Position numbers and translations under genes: made by a program
Notes under the pieces: model-generated
Seen by the model: the letters and a program-made list of their open reading frames with translations, nothing else
What the model was told of the DNA's origin: nothing
The model's database searches: none
Assembly (NCBI RefSeq): GCF_900100015.1
Contig: NZ_FNDD01000023.1
Coordinates: 1 to 64,000 of the forward strand
Source: Vibrio xiamenensis
Lineage (GTDB): Bacteria > Pseudomonadota > Gammaproteobacteria > Enterobacterales > Vibrionaceae
DNA length: 64,000 bases
Direction of reading: 5' to 3'
Shown here: piece by piece, positions 1 through 7,693 of the stretch
Layout: the number at the start of each line of letters is the position of its first letter
Numbering within the stretch: position 1 is the stretch's first letter

Positions 1-400
1 CCGCGGTCGCTGCCGCCGTTGCACGCGCCAAAGCCCGTAAAGCAGAGAAACAGCAAAGCGCCGCCGACGCTGAGCCGCAATCGGAAGAGCAAGACGCCGA
101 CCCGAAAAAAGCCGCGGTCGCTGCTGCCGTTGCACGCGCCAAAGCCCGTAAAGCAGAAAAGCAGCAAAGCGCCGCCGACGCTGAGCCGCAATCGGAAGAC
201 CAAGAAACCGATCCGAAAAAAGCCGCGGTCGCTGCCGCCGTTGCGCGCGCTAAAGCGCGCAAAGCAGAAAAGCAGCAAGGCGCTACCGAAGCTGAGCCGC
301 AAGCAGAAACTCAAGACACTGACCCGAAAAAAGCCGCGGTCGCTGCTGCGGTTGCCCGCGCCAAAGCGCGTAAAGCGGCACAACAACAAGCTAAACAACA
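1..400 (+). repeat. 111-bp in-frame tandem repeat in rsxC
   Basis: The motif ccgcggtcgctgc recurs at 1, 112, 223 and 334, an exact 111-bp period, so unit length is 37 codons and any gain or loss of a unit keeps the frame. The first three units are almost identical at DNA level; the last is shorter and more diverged before the Gln/Asn-rich end of the protein. Copy number upstream of the window is unknown. Confidence 0.9.
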
Positions 401-431
401 ACCTAATGATCAGCCTGAGGAGAATAAGTAG
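1..431 (+). CDS. rsxC: RsxC/RnfC electron transport complex subunit, 3' end only
   Basis: Partial: the gene enters from the left edge and only the C-terminal 142 codons are visible, in the frame whose codons begin at position 3. RsxC is the peripheral NADH/iron-sulfur subunit of the Rnf/Rsx complex, which moves electrons at the inner membrane coupled to ion transport. The catalytic and 4Fe-4S domains lie outside the window. What is seen is a hydrophilic Ala/Lys/Gln-rich tail made of near-identical 37-residue units (111 bp), each containing KKAAVAAAVARAKARKA; units begin near 3, 114, 225 and 336. Such tails are typical of gammaproteobacterial RsxC. The TAG stop (429-431) shares its G with the GTG start of rsxD. 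The alternative +1 frame is also open across the repeats, but it encodes only a basic low-complexity string and is rejected. Confidence 0.93.
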   Translation, partial: AVAAAVARAKARKAEKQQSAADAEPQSEEQDADPKKAAVAAAVARAKARKAEKQQSAADAEPQSEDQETDPKKAAVAAAVARAKARKAEKQQGATEAEPQAETQDTDPKKAAVAAAVARAKARKAAQQQAKQQPNDQPEENK

Positions 432-1477
432 TGGCTTTTTTCATCGCGAGTTCCCCGCACGCGCATAATCGCCGTAGCACCGCCGATCTGATGAAATGGG
501 TCGCTCTTGCCGCCCTACCTGGTTTGGCAACCCAAACCTACTTTTTTGGTTGGGGCACGATTATTCAGTTGCTGTTCGCCATCGTACTGGCAATGACGCT
601 GGAAGGTTTAGTCATGCTACTGCGCAGACGTCATCCAATGTCGGCGCTGCGCGATAACAGCGCATTGGTCACCGCTTGGCTACTCGCTGTCGCGATACCA
701 CCACTGTCACCTTGGTGGCTGGTCACCATTGGTCTTATTTTCGCCATCTTGATTGCCAAACACCTCTATGGCGGTATTGGACAAAACCTGTTTAACCCTG
801 CGATGGTCGCATACGTGGTGCTGCTGGTATCCTTTCCTGTTCAAATGACCAGTTGGGTCGCGCCAGCAGATCTTCAGCCTGCGCATATTTCTCTTGGCGA
901 TTCATTCTCGCTCATTTTTAGCGGTTTCAACCTTGATGGCATGTCTTTGCAGCAGGTACGCACCGGCATCGATGGCGTGACCATGGCAACACCACTCGAC
1001 AGTTTTAAAACTGGCATTAAGGCCGGCCATACCGCGCAAGAAGTGTTAGCGAAACCGCAATACTCCGGGCTTGCCGGGGTCGGTTGGGAGTGGGTCAACC
1101 TTGCCTACTTACTTGGCGGGCTATTACTGCTGCGCCTGCGAGTCATTCATTGGCACATTCCGGTCAGTTTCTTAGTCAGCCTTGGCCTGTTTAGCTGCGC
1201 ATTTTTCTTGTTTACGCCTGGTGAAACCGCATCGCCGGTGATTCACATGTTGTCGGGTGCGACCATGATTGGCGCGTTTTTTATTGCTACCGACCCGGTC
1301 TCGGCTTCAACCACCAATAAAGGGCGCTTAGTATATGGCGCTTTGATTGGCGCTTTGGTGTTTATCATTCGCAGCTGGGGCGGGTTCCCCGATGGCGTAG
1401 CGTTTGCAGTATTATTGGCAAACATGTGCGTTCCGATGATCGACTACTACACCAAACCTCGCACTTACGGACACTAA
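431..1477 (+). CDS. rsxD: RsxD/RnfD membrane subunit of the Rnf/Rsx complex
   Basis: Integral inner-membrane flavoprotein subunit of the Rnf/Rsx electron transport complex, 348 aa, the usual family length, with many hydrophobic segments. Thr187 lies in the motif DGVTMATPLD (181-190); in V. cholerae RnfD, FMN is covalently bound to Thr187 through a phosphoester (established), and the position matches. A second SGAT motif occurs at 275-278. The start is GTG at 431, overlapping the rsxC stop by one base (TAGTG), which implies translational coupling; rsxG follows after 3 bp. It is the NqrB homologue of this system. Identification is secure from gene order and motifs. Confidence 0.96.
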   Translation: MAFFIASSPHAHNRRSTADLMKWVALAALPGLATQTYFFGWGTIIQLLFAIVLAMTLEGLVMLLRRRHPMSALRDNSALVTAWLLAVAIPPLSPWWLVTIGLIFAILIAKHLYGGIGQNLFNPAMVAYVVLLVSFPVQMTSWVAPADLQPAHISLGDSFSLIFSGFNLDGMSLQQVRTGIDGVTMATPLDSFKTGIKAGHTAQEVLAKPQYSGLAGVGWEWVNLAYLLGGLLLLRLRVIHWHIPVSFLVSLGLFSCAFFLFTPGETASPVIHMLSGATMIGAFFIATDPVSASTTNKGRLVYGALIGALVFIIRSWGGFPDGVAFAVLLANMCVPMIDYYTKPRTYGH

Positions 1478-1480
1478 ACG

Positions 1481-2116
1481 ATGTTGAAAGCAATTCGAAA
1501 AAATGGTCTTACTTTGGCGCTGTTTGCTTGCGCCTCAACTGGGCTGGTTGCAATAACCAACGCGTTAACCGAAGATCAAATCGACCACCAGCAACAGCTG
1601 CAACTTAAGTCGATTTTGAGCCAAGTGATTCCTGAGTCGATGCACGATAATGATCTAACCAAATCATGTACACTGGTTGCAGACCCCATGCTTGGCACTC
1701 ACCAAGTGATGCCGGTTTATATTGCAACCCGTAACGGCGAACCGACTGGGCTTGCGATCGAGTCAATCGCACCGGATGGTTATAACGGTGCCATCAAATT
1801 GATTACTGGCATTCGCGTCGACGGCACGATTTCAGGCACTCGCGTGTTATCTCATGCTGAAACTCCGGGATTGGGCGATAAAATCGACCTTAGAATCACC
1901 GATTGGATTTTAAGTTTTACCGGAAAAACCGTTACCAAAGATAACGAAGACAGCTGGAAAGTACGCAAAGACGGCGGGCAATTTGACCAGTTCACTGGCG
2001 CAACCATTACCCCACGCGCGGTCGTCAAAGCGGTGAAGAAAACGGTACAATACGTTCAAGCCAACCAGCAAAACATACTCAATCAACCTCTCGACTGTGG
2101 GAATGACCATGAGTGA
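1481..2116 (+). CDS. rsxG: RsxG/RnfG flavoprotein subunit of the Rnf/Rsx complex
   Basis: Periplasm-facing flavoprotein with one N-terminal membrane anchor (about residues 10-28), 211 aa. It carries FMN covalently on a threonine: the motif FTGAT at 171-175 places the acceptor at Thr175, the same residue number reported for V. cholerae RnfG. It accepts electrons within the membrane part of the complex and is the NqrC homologue. The ATG at 1481 is 3 bp after the rsxD stop. The 3' end overlaps the rsxE start by 8 bp. Confidence 0.96.
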   Translation: MLKAIRKNGLTLALFACASTGLVAITNALTEDQIDHQQQLQLKSILSQVIPESMHDNDLTKSCTLVADPMLGTHQVMPVYIATRNGEPTGLAIESIAPDGYNGAIKLITGIRVDGTISGTRVLSHAETPGLGDKIDLRITDWILSFTGKTVTKDNEDSWKVRKDGGQFDQFTGATITPRAVVKAVKKTVQYVQANQQNILNQPLDCGNDHE

Positions 2117-2798
2117 AAATAGACAGCTTTTAAAAAATGGCATGTGGAACAATAACCCAGCGCTGGTACAGCTCCTTGGGTTGTGTCCATTATTGGCCGT
2201 TTCTTCAACTCTCACCAATGCGTTAGGGCTTGGTATTGCCACCACTTTGGTCCTGGTCAGCTCTAATGTGATTGTCTCTTTAGTACGCGATTATGTGCCA
2301 AAAGAAGTGCGTATTCCGGTATTTGTGATGATCATTGCCGCGCTGGTAACGTGCGTTCAACTGCTGATGAATGCCTACGCCTACGGGCTATTTTTGTCGC
2401 TCGGCATCTTCATTCCGCTGATCGTGACCAACTGTATCATCATTGGCCGCGCCGAAGCTTACGCATCGAAAAACGATCCGCTGCCTTCAGCCTTAGATGG
2501 CCTTTGGATGGGACTTGGCATGACCAGCGTCCTTGTAGTACTTGGCGCAATGCGTGAGATCATCGGCCAAGGCACCTTGTTTGATGGCGCCGATCTGTTA
2601 CTTGGCGATTGGGCCTCAGCTCTACGCATCGAAGTGTTCCATTTCGATACCAGTTTTCTGCTGGCACTGATGCCACCGGGTGCCTTTATCGGCGTCGGTC
2701 TGTTGATTGCGCTGAAAAACGTTATCGACAAGCAAATTGCAGCCAGACAGCCAAAGGCAGAAAAACCCAATATCGAGCGGGTGCGGGTCACTAACTAG
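2109..2798 (+). CDS. rsxE: RsxE/RnfE membrane subunit of the Rnf/Rsx complex
   Basis: Polytopic inner-membrane subunit (NqrD/RnfE family), 230 aa from the chosen ATG at 2109 (protein begins MSENRQLLKNG). In-frame GTG 2097 and ATG 2103 are alternatives lying inside rsxG; the chosen start matches the N-terminus I remember for Vibrio RsxE. Conserved stretches include NNPALVQLLGLCPLLAV and LRIEVFHFDTSF. Cys residues in LGLCPLLAV and IVTNCIIIG are the kind shown in the NqrD/E pair to bind a membrane 2Fe-2S centre (family knowledge). It is the last rsx gene; nth follows 53 bp later with no terminator seen, as in the E. coli rsxABCDGE-nth operon. Confidence 0.95.
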   Translation: MSENRQLLKNGMWNNNPALVQLLGLCPLLAVSSTLTNALGLGIATTLVLVSSNVIVSLVRDYVPKEVRIPVFVMIIAALVTCVQLLMNAYAYGLFLSLGIFIPLIVTNCIIIGRAEAYASKNDPLPSALDGLWMGLGMTSVLVVLGAMREIIGQGTLFDGADLLLGDWASALRIEVFHFDTSFLLALMPPGAFIGVGLLIALKNVIDKQIAARQPKAEKPNIERVRVTN

Positions 2799-2851
2799 AT
2801 TCGCTCGCACCTTTCACTCGCCATAATAAAAACACGGAAGCAGCCTTAAAA

Positions 2852-3493
2852 ATGAACAACACCAAACGCGTTCAAATATTAGAGCGACTGAGAGAAAACA
2901 ACCCGAATCCACAAACTGAGCTGAACTGGAACTCACCGTTTGAGCTTTTGATTGCCGTGCTGTTGTCAGCTCAGGCAACCGATGTTAGCGTCAATAAAGC
3001 GACCGATAAACTCTACGCCGTCGCTAATACGCCACAAGCGATTTACGATCTCGGTGTTGAGGGTGTGAAGGAGTACATAAAAACCATCGGCCTTTTCAAC
3101 TCAAAAGCTGAAAATGTCATTAAAACCTGTAAAATTCTGCTGGAACAACACGGTGGCGAAGTGCCTGAAAATCGCGAAGCGTTAGAAGCTCTGCCAGGTG
3201 TTGGACGTAAAACCGCCAATGTGGTGCTCAATACTGCATTTGGCTGGCCAACCATTGCGGTCGATACCCATATTTTTCGGGTTTCAAACCGTACCAAATT
3301 TGCCATGGGCAAAAATGTTGACGACGTAGAAGAAAAATTACTTAAAGTCGTCCCGAAAGAATTTAAGCTCGACGTACACCACTGGTTAATTCTGCATGGC
3401 CGCTATACCTGCGTGGCACGTAAGCCTCGCTGCGGTAGCTGTATTATCGAAGACTTGTGTGAGTACAAAGAGAAAATTTATCCAGAAAACTAG
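2852..3493 (+). CDS. nth: Endonuclease III (DNA glycosylase/AP lyase)
   Basis: Removes oxidised pyrimidines and cleaves the abasic site in base excision repair. 213 aa. Helix-hairpin-helix LPGVGRKTANV (114-124) with catalytic Lys120, and Asp138 in VDTHIF, have the same numbering as in E. coli Nth. The 4Fe-4S cluster ligands are Cys187, 194, 197 and 203 (C-x6-C-x2-C-x5-C), also identical in position. It sits directly behind the rsx operon, as in E. coli, so it is probably co-transcribed. gloA begins 9 bp after its stop. Confidence 0.97.
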   Translation: MNNTKRVQILERLRENNPNPQTELNWNSPFELLIAVLLSAQATDVSVNKATDKLYAVANTPQAIYDLGVEGVKEYIKTIGLFNSKAENVIKTCKILLEQHGGEVPENREALEALPGVGRKTANVVLNTAFGWPTIAVDTHIFRVSNRTKFAMGKNVDDVEEKLLKVVPKEFKLDVHHWLILHGRYTCVARKPRCGSCIIEDLCEYKEKIYPEN

Positions 3494-3502
3494 GAGCAAA
3501 TC

Positions 3503-3919
3503 ATGTCAAACGGTCGTGTTCTACATACTATGTTACGTGTGGGTGATCTTGAGCAATCCATCAAGTTCTATACCGATGTCATGGGTATGAACCTTCTTCG
3601 TACCAGTGAGAACAAAGAGTACAAATACACCCTTGCGTTTGTTGGATATGGCGATGAGTCTGAAGGCGCAGTTATCGAGCTAACGTACAACTGGGGCACC
3701 TCAGAATATGACTTAGGCAATGCCTTTGGCCATATCGCGATTGGTGTTGACGATATTTACGCGACTTGTGACGCGATTAAAGCGGCAGGCGGTAACGTGA
3801 CTCGTGAACCAGGCCCTGTCAAAGGTGGCACAACACATATTGCTTTCGTTAAAGATCCTAACGGTTATATGATTGAATTGATTCAAAACCGCCAAGCATC
3901 TGCCGGTTTAGAAGGGTAA
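3503..3919 (+). CDS. gloA: Lactoylglutathione lyase (glyoxalase I)
   Basis: Converts the methylglyoxal-glutathione hemithioacetal to S-lactoylglutathione in the cytosol. 138 aa, the short bacterial Ni-type form. Metal ligands are visible at His8, Glu59 (VIELTYNWG), His77 (AFGHIAIG) and Glu125 (YMIELIQN). The start ATG follows ctaggagcaaatc, a good ribosome site (AGGAG). It lies 9 bp after nth, probably in the same transcript, and is closed by the terminator at 3948-3980. Confidence 0.96.
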   Translation: MSNGRVLHTMLRVGDLEQSIKFYTDVMGMNLLRTSENKEYKYTLAFVGYGDESEGAVIELTYNWGTSEYDLGNAFGHIAIGVDDIYATCDAIKAAGGNVTREPGPVKGGTTHIAFVKDPNGYMIELIQNRQASAGLEG

Positions 3920-3947
3920 TTTCCCTTTACGAGCCTATAGAGAATTA

Positions 3948-3980
3948 AGAAAAGGATGGTTGAACCATCCTTTTCTTTTA
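3948..3980 (+). terminator. Rho-independent terminator after gloA
   Basis: Inverted repeat aaggatggtt / aaccatcctt followed by ttttcttttatg. It ends the rsx-nth-gloA transcript before the DUF2753 promoter. Confidence 0.85.
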
Positions 3981-3983
3981 TGC

Positions 3984-4012
3984 TTTACTTGATAATAATT
4001 ATCATTTAACAT
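3984..4012 (+). promoter_or_regulatory. Promoter with embedded Fur box before the DUF2753 gene
   Basis: TGATAAT-A-ATTATCA at 3990-4004 is a perfect 7-1-7 palindrome and matches the core Fur-box consensus. It lies inside a plausible sigma-70 promoter: -35 TTTACT (3984-3989), 17-bp spacer, -10 TAACAT (4007-4012). Fur-Fe(II) bound here would cover the spacer and block RNA polymerase. Seen: the palindrome and spacing. Inferred: promoter activity and iron repression of the gene at 4045. Confidence 0.72.
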
Positions 4013-4044
4013 GTTTCCAACTTGCTTCACACGGAGTGGCAAAT

Positions 4045-4482
4045 ATGGGAATCCAAAACTGGGAAAAGCACACATTACTGGCTGATATCGCGCGTAAAGA
4101 GAATGACCATCTACGCAGTATCCTTCACTATCAACAAGCGTTGGCGGTCAGCGAAGAGTTGTCGGAATCGGTTGATATAGATATCGAAGATCGCTTGATG
4201 ATTTCGGTCATTTCATGTCATAACCTAGCCAACTTTTGGCGCGGAGTCGGTGACAGCAGTTATGAGCTCAAGTACCTGCAACTCGCCTCGGAAAAAGTCT
4301 TAACCGTCGTGCCACAATGTCCAAATAACCAATGTAGCGCATTCATTGATTCCGTTGGCTGCTGCAAAAAAGCGCTGATTGAATTTATGAAGCGCCACCC
4401 AAACCCAACGATTGCTCGTTTGGTGCAAGACATTGATACCGCCACCAACTGCAACCTGATTGCTAAATTCAAACTCAATTAA
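4045..4482 (+). CDS. DUF2753 family protein, function unknown, probably iron-regulated
   Basis: A 145-aa soluble protein without signal peptide or membrane segment. I recognise the Vibrio DUF2753 type but know no function. The N-terminal half (AxRKENDHLRSILHYQQALAVSEEL, helical with periodic Ala/Tyr/Leu) resembles one or two TPR-like helical hairpins. The second half has several Cys residues (VVPQCPNNQC, SVGCCKKAL, ATNCNL), which could bind metal. Start choice: GGAG at 4033-4036 sits 8 bp before ATG 4045, whereas the in-frame GTG at 4036 overlaps that site and has none of its own. It is a single-gene unit between the gloA terminator and its own terminator, behind a Fur-box promoter. Confidence 0.8.
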   Translation: MGIQNWEKHTLLADIARKENDHLRSILHYQQALAVSEELSESVDIDIEDRLMISVISCHNLANFWRGVGDSSYELKYLQLASEKVLTVVPQCPNNQCSAFIDSVGCCKKALIEFMKRHPNPTIARLVQDIDTATNCNLIAKFKLN

Positions 4483-4510
4483 AAAAGCCTGCGTTATGCA
4501 GGCTCTTTTC
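4481..4510. terminator. Convergent terminator between DUF2753 and motY
   Basis: gcctgc (4487-4492), loop gttat, gcaggc (4498-4503), with A-rich DNA on the left and ctttt on the right. It can serve the DUF2753 gene on plus and motY on minus, whose stop codon is immediately adjacent. Confidence 0.8.
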
Positions 4511-5403
4511 TATATTTGGGTTCGTCCAAGCGATATTACCACACGGCGGTTTTTGTCTTTGCCTATCGGTGAGGAGTTATCGGCCACCGGACGACGTTTA
4601 CCATAGCCCTGCACTTGGATTCGATCTTCAGGCAATCCCAGCGATTTAAAGTATTTCTGTAACACTTGTGCACGTTGCTCGGAAAGGTCTTGGCTGACGC
4701 TTTTACTGTCGACGTTATCGGTATAGGTCGAGACTAATACCAAATCGATATCTTGATTGTAACGAATGTACTCGGCGATTTGCGCCAGACGTTTTTGCGA
4801 CGCTTTATTAAGTTCGACGCTGCTACGGTCGTAGTGCAGAATCGTAAACGAAATATCTTCAAAACTGTAAGGCAGTAACTTGGCTATGCAATCACTAAAC
4901 GCATTGTACTGCGGCTGAAATTGCACCGATGACAACGCCACTTCGATACGCTCATTGCGCCCTTGCCACTCTTGGTAACTAAAGGTTGGATAACGACCTT
5001 TTTCCAGTTCGGTTAAAATATTCCACGCCGTTTGACCGCCAATATAGCCATCAAACTGTTTAAAAAAGGTAATGTCGGTCAAGCGCTCTGCACTGTCACC
5101 CGGGCGCCAGGCTGGCGGCATTGAGACTAAAGTGACGTCACGAGTTTCACCCATTGGGCGGCGCATCTTGAGTTCAAAATCGAGATTGATCTTTTTGCTG
5201 GCATGGGAAGAAAATTCAGCATCACCAAAATTTGGAATCGAATGCATCAGCCGACACTCAAGCGGCGTGTCGGTAATCATCTTCCACGTCGATTGTTGTG
5301 GGGTCGCCACATAGTGGCGCTCCATTGCCACCGCAGGGCCTAACGCCCAAATTGGCAATGTTGCTGCAATCAGCACAGGCATTCGTGTTAGTCTTAATGT
5401 CAT
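4510..5403 (-). CDS. motY: Sodium-driven polar flagellar motor protein MotY
   Basis: MotY forms the T-ring around the polar flagellar basal body and anchors PomA/PomB stators together with MotX. 297 aa. A signal peptide is visible (hydrophobic 9-24, likely cleavage after AVA at 26). A MotY-specific N-terminal domain follows, then an OmpA-like peptidoglycan-binding domain from about residue 175 to the end, with YTDNVDSKSVSQDLSEQRA and the terminal DKNRRVVISL. It differs from general OmpA-family lipoproteins by lacking a lipobox Cys and by the MotY N-domain. Monocistronic and divergent from rnt. A sigma-28-like element may lie upstream on the minus strand (5421-5445: TCAA, 13 bp, GCCGAATT), but the spacing is not canonical. 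Confidence 0.9.
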   Translation of the reverse strand: MTLRLTRMPVLIAATLPIWALGPAVAMERHYVATPQQSTWKMITDTPLECRLMHSIPNFGDAEFSSHASKKINLDFELKMRRPMGETRDVTLVSMPPAWRPGDSAERLTDITFFKQFDGYIGGQTAWNILTELEKGRYPTFSYQEWQGRNERIEVALSSVQFQPQYNAFSDCIAKLLPYSFEDISFTILHYDRSSVELNKASQKRLAQIAEYIRYNQDIDLVLVSTYTDNVDSKSVSQDLSEQRAQVLQKYFKSLGLPEDRIQVQGYGKRRPVADNSSPIGKDKNRRVVISLGRTQI

Positions 5404-5571
5404 CTCTATTGGTACCGCTTAATTCGGCGACTTATTGCCGCTTGACGCATTTCTAGTGCCATGATGCAAGAATCCCGCCAACAACCGAAAAGCAGTTTCT
5501 TGCTGCTGGCAGTTTTTCTTGCTTTCAGAATCTGTAATAATGCCGACCCTGTCACATCAACTTGGACTCAC

Positions 5572-6216
5572 ATGACCGAAACCAATGATCAACTCGCGTT
5601 AAACAAGCGCTTTCGCGGTTATTTGCCTGTGGTTGTCGACGTCGAAACGGCAGGGTTTAACCCCAGCACCGACGCACTGCTTGAAATATGCGCCATCACA
5701 TTGGCGATGGATGAAAACGGCGAACTTCACCCTGCCACTACTATGCATTTTCATATCGAACCTTTTGAAGGGGCAAACCTTGAACGTGAAGCGTTGGAGT
5801 TTAACGGAATCCTTGACCCATTTAGCCCATTGCGTGGCGCGGTCAGTGAAGAACATGCGTTAAAAGAAATCTACAAGCAGATTCGTAAAGAGCAAAAAGC
5901 CGCCAATTGCAGCCGAGCAATCATGGTCGCGCATAACGCCAATTTTGACCTAAGCTTTGTCAATGCGGCCAATGAACGTGCCAAACTCAAACGCGTGCCC
6001 TTTCATCCCTTCGCCGTTTTTGATACCGCTACCTTAAGTGGCCTCGCTTATGGCCAAACCGTGCTTGCACGTGCGTGTAAAGTCGCGGGAATGGAATTTG
6101 ATAATAGAGAAGCACACTCTGCGCTGTACGATACCGAAAAAACTGCCGAACTGTTTTGCGGTATCGTCAACAAGTGGAAAGCCCTAGGTGGCTGGCCACT
6201 AGAAACTGCCGAATAA
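5572..6216 (+). CDS. rnt: Ribonuclease T (3'-5' exoribonuclease)
   Basis: Trims 3' ends of tRNA, 5S and 23S rRNA and is active on CCA turnover; DEDDh exonuclease fold, acts as a dimer. 214 aa from ATG 5572 (begins MTETNDQLALNKRFRG). Catalytic Asp23 and Glu25 are in VVDVETAGF, a third acidic residue is in HNANFDLSF, and the His/Asp pair is in EAHSALYDTEKTAEL. The reading frame stays open upstream to 5461, but that 37-residue extension aligns with nothing in RNase T and spans the motY promoter side, so it is rejected. One local difference from the E. coli enzyme is FNGILDPFSPLRGA in place of a shorter loop. Confidence 0.95.
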   Translation: MTETNDQLALNKRFRGYLPVVVDVETAGFNPSTDALLEICAITLAMDENGELHPATTMHFHIEPFEGANLEREALEFNGILDPFSPLRGAVSEEHALKEIYKQIRKEQKAANCSRAIMVAHNANFDLSFVNAANERAKLKRVPFHPFAVFDTATLSGLAYGQTVLARACKVAGMEFDNREAHSALYDTEKTAELFCGIVNKWKALGGWPLETAE

Positions 6217-6277
6217 CCAAGCTTGCTTAAAAATCGCTTAGTGAAAACATAGCGAACAAAAACGATTAGAGCCCAAA

Positions 6278-7606
6278 ATGAACCCTGTTGTTATTTCTGT
6301 CTGTGTGATGTTGGTACTCGCCTTAATGCGCGTCAACGTCGTTGTTGCCCTGACTTTTAGCGCCATCGTTGGCGGTTTAGTTGCGGGTATGCCGTTGGTT
6401 GAGACCGTCTCAGCCTTTGAAAGTGGTCTTGGTGGCGGTGCAACCATCGCACTGAGTTATGCCATGCTTGGCACCTTTGCGGTGGCGATTTCAAAATCTG
6501 GAATCACGGATCTACTGGCGCGTAGCGTCATCAAACGCATTCATGGCAAAGAAGCCGGCGCCGCGACGACTGGCCTCAAATACACGGTATTGATTGCCCT
6601 GATTCTGATGACCATGTCATCGCAAAATATCATTCCGGTCCATATCGCCTTTATTCCGATTCTTATCCCACCACTGTTAGGCGTGTTTGCCAAATTGAAA
6701 GTCGACCGCCGCTTAATTGCGTGCGTTCTGACCTTTGGCCTGATCACACCTTACATGGTATTGCCGATTGGTTTTGGTGGCATCTTCTTAAATAACATCT
6801 TGCTTAAGAACTTGCACGACAACGGGCTCGCCCATGTTGACGCCAGCCAAGTACCGACCGCCATGCTGCTGCCTGCCGCTGGCATGGTGTTTGGTTTATT
6901 GACTGCCATTTTCTTTAGCTACCGTAAACCGCGTGAATACCAAGAAACCGACCTGACTCACGTTGACGCCAACCCAAGCCACGAACTGAATCGCAAGAAT
7001 ATTGTGGTTGCGGTGGTTGGGATCATCGCGGCCCTCTCCGTTCAGTTAACCACAGGCTCGATGATTGTCGGCGCGCTGGCGGGCTTCATGGTGTTCACTT
7101 TTGGTGGCGTGATTGCTTGGAAAGAAACCCATGATGTGTTCACTAAAGGCGTGCACATGATGGCGATGATCGGTTTTATTATGATTTCAGCGGCAGGTTT
7201 TGCCGCGGTGATGAAACAAACCGGCGGCGTAGAATCTTTGGTTCAAGCACTTGCCACCAGCATTGGTGACAATAAACCGATGGCGGCGTTATTGATGCTT
7301 GTGGTTGGCTTATTGGTAACTATGGGGATTGGTTCATCGTTCTCAACCATTCCAATTATTGCCACCATCTACGTTCCGCTAGCAGCCGCATTTGGCTTTT
7401 CGCCAATGGCAACGATTGCGTTAGTCGGCACCGCAGCCGCACTGGGTGACGCAGGCTCACCAGCGTCAGATTCAACTCTCGGCCCGACGTCAGGTTTAAA
7501 TGCAGACGGCCAGCACGAACATATTTGGGAAACGGTGGTACCAACCTTTATTCACTACAATATTCCACTGATCGTATTTGGTTGGATTGCTGCGATGACA
7601 CTGTAA
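6278..7606 (+). CDS. Na+/H+ antiporter family transporter (COG2056/YuiF-like)
   Basis: A 442-aa integral inner-membrane protein with about 11-12 hydrophobic segments and almost no soluble domain. It resembles the NhaC-superfamily Na+/H+ antiporter family (B. subtilis YuiF type). Characteristic stretches are MTMSSQNIIPVHIAFIPILI and, near the C-terminus, GTAAALGDAGSPASDS, a polar break in the membrane region expected to line the transport path. Substrate is not determined by sequence: relatives include annotated amino-acid (histidine) transporters as well as antiporters. It lies 61 bp after rnt, may be co-transcribed with it, and ends at the bidirectional terminator at 7645. Confidence 0.8.
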   Translation: MNPVVISVCVMLVLALMRVNVVVALTFSAIVGGLVAGMPLVETVSAFESGLGGGATIALSYAMLGTFAVAISKSGITDLLARSVIKRIHGKEAGAATTGLKYTVLIALILMTMSSQNIIPVHIAFIPILIPPLLGVFAKLKVDRRLIACVLTFGLITPYMVLPIGFGGIFLNNILLKNLHDNGLAHVDASQVPTAMLLPAAGMVFGLLTAIFFSYRKPREYQETDLTHVDANPSHELNRKNIVVAVVGIIAALSVQLTTGSMIVGALAGFMVFTFGGVIAWKETHDVFTKGVHMMAMIGFIMISAAGFAAVMKQTGGVESLVQALATSIGDNKPMAALLMLVVGLLVTMGIGSSFSTIPIIATIYVPLAAAFGFSPMATIALVGTAAALGDAGSPASDSTLGPTSGLNADGQHEHIWETVVPTFIHYNIPLIVFGWIAAMTL

Positions 7607-7644
7607 TTTCAGAATACTGGCGTTTCACTCTCATTTACTCCCAC

Positions 7645-7680
7645 AAAAAAGGTCTGGCAATTGCCAGACCTTTTCGTTTT
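7645..7680. terminator. Bidirectional terminator between antiporter gene and sucD
   Basis: A perfect 20-bp palindrome (ggtctggcaattgccagacc, 7651-7670) is flanked by AAAAAA on the left and TTTTCGTTTT on the right, so it can terminate both convergent transcripts. It closes the sdh-suc operon only 14-50 nt after the sucD stop. Confidence 0.9.
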
Positions 7681-7693
7681 AAGCTTTGAGAAA

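Noticed and set aside
19..468. Long open frame in +1 over the rsxC tail (149 codons)
   Set aside because: It is the off-frame reading of the 111-bp repeats; the product is a basic low-complexity string with no family, while the frame starting at 3 gives the known RsxC tail and ends exactly at the rsxD start.
5461..5571. N-terminal extension of RNase T
   Set aside because: The 37 added residues do not belong to the family; ATG 5572 gives catalytic residues the same numbers as E. coli.
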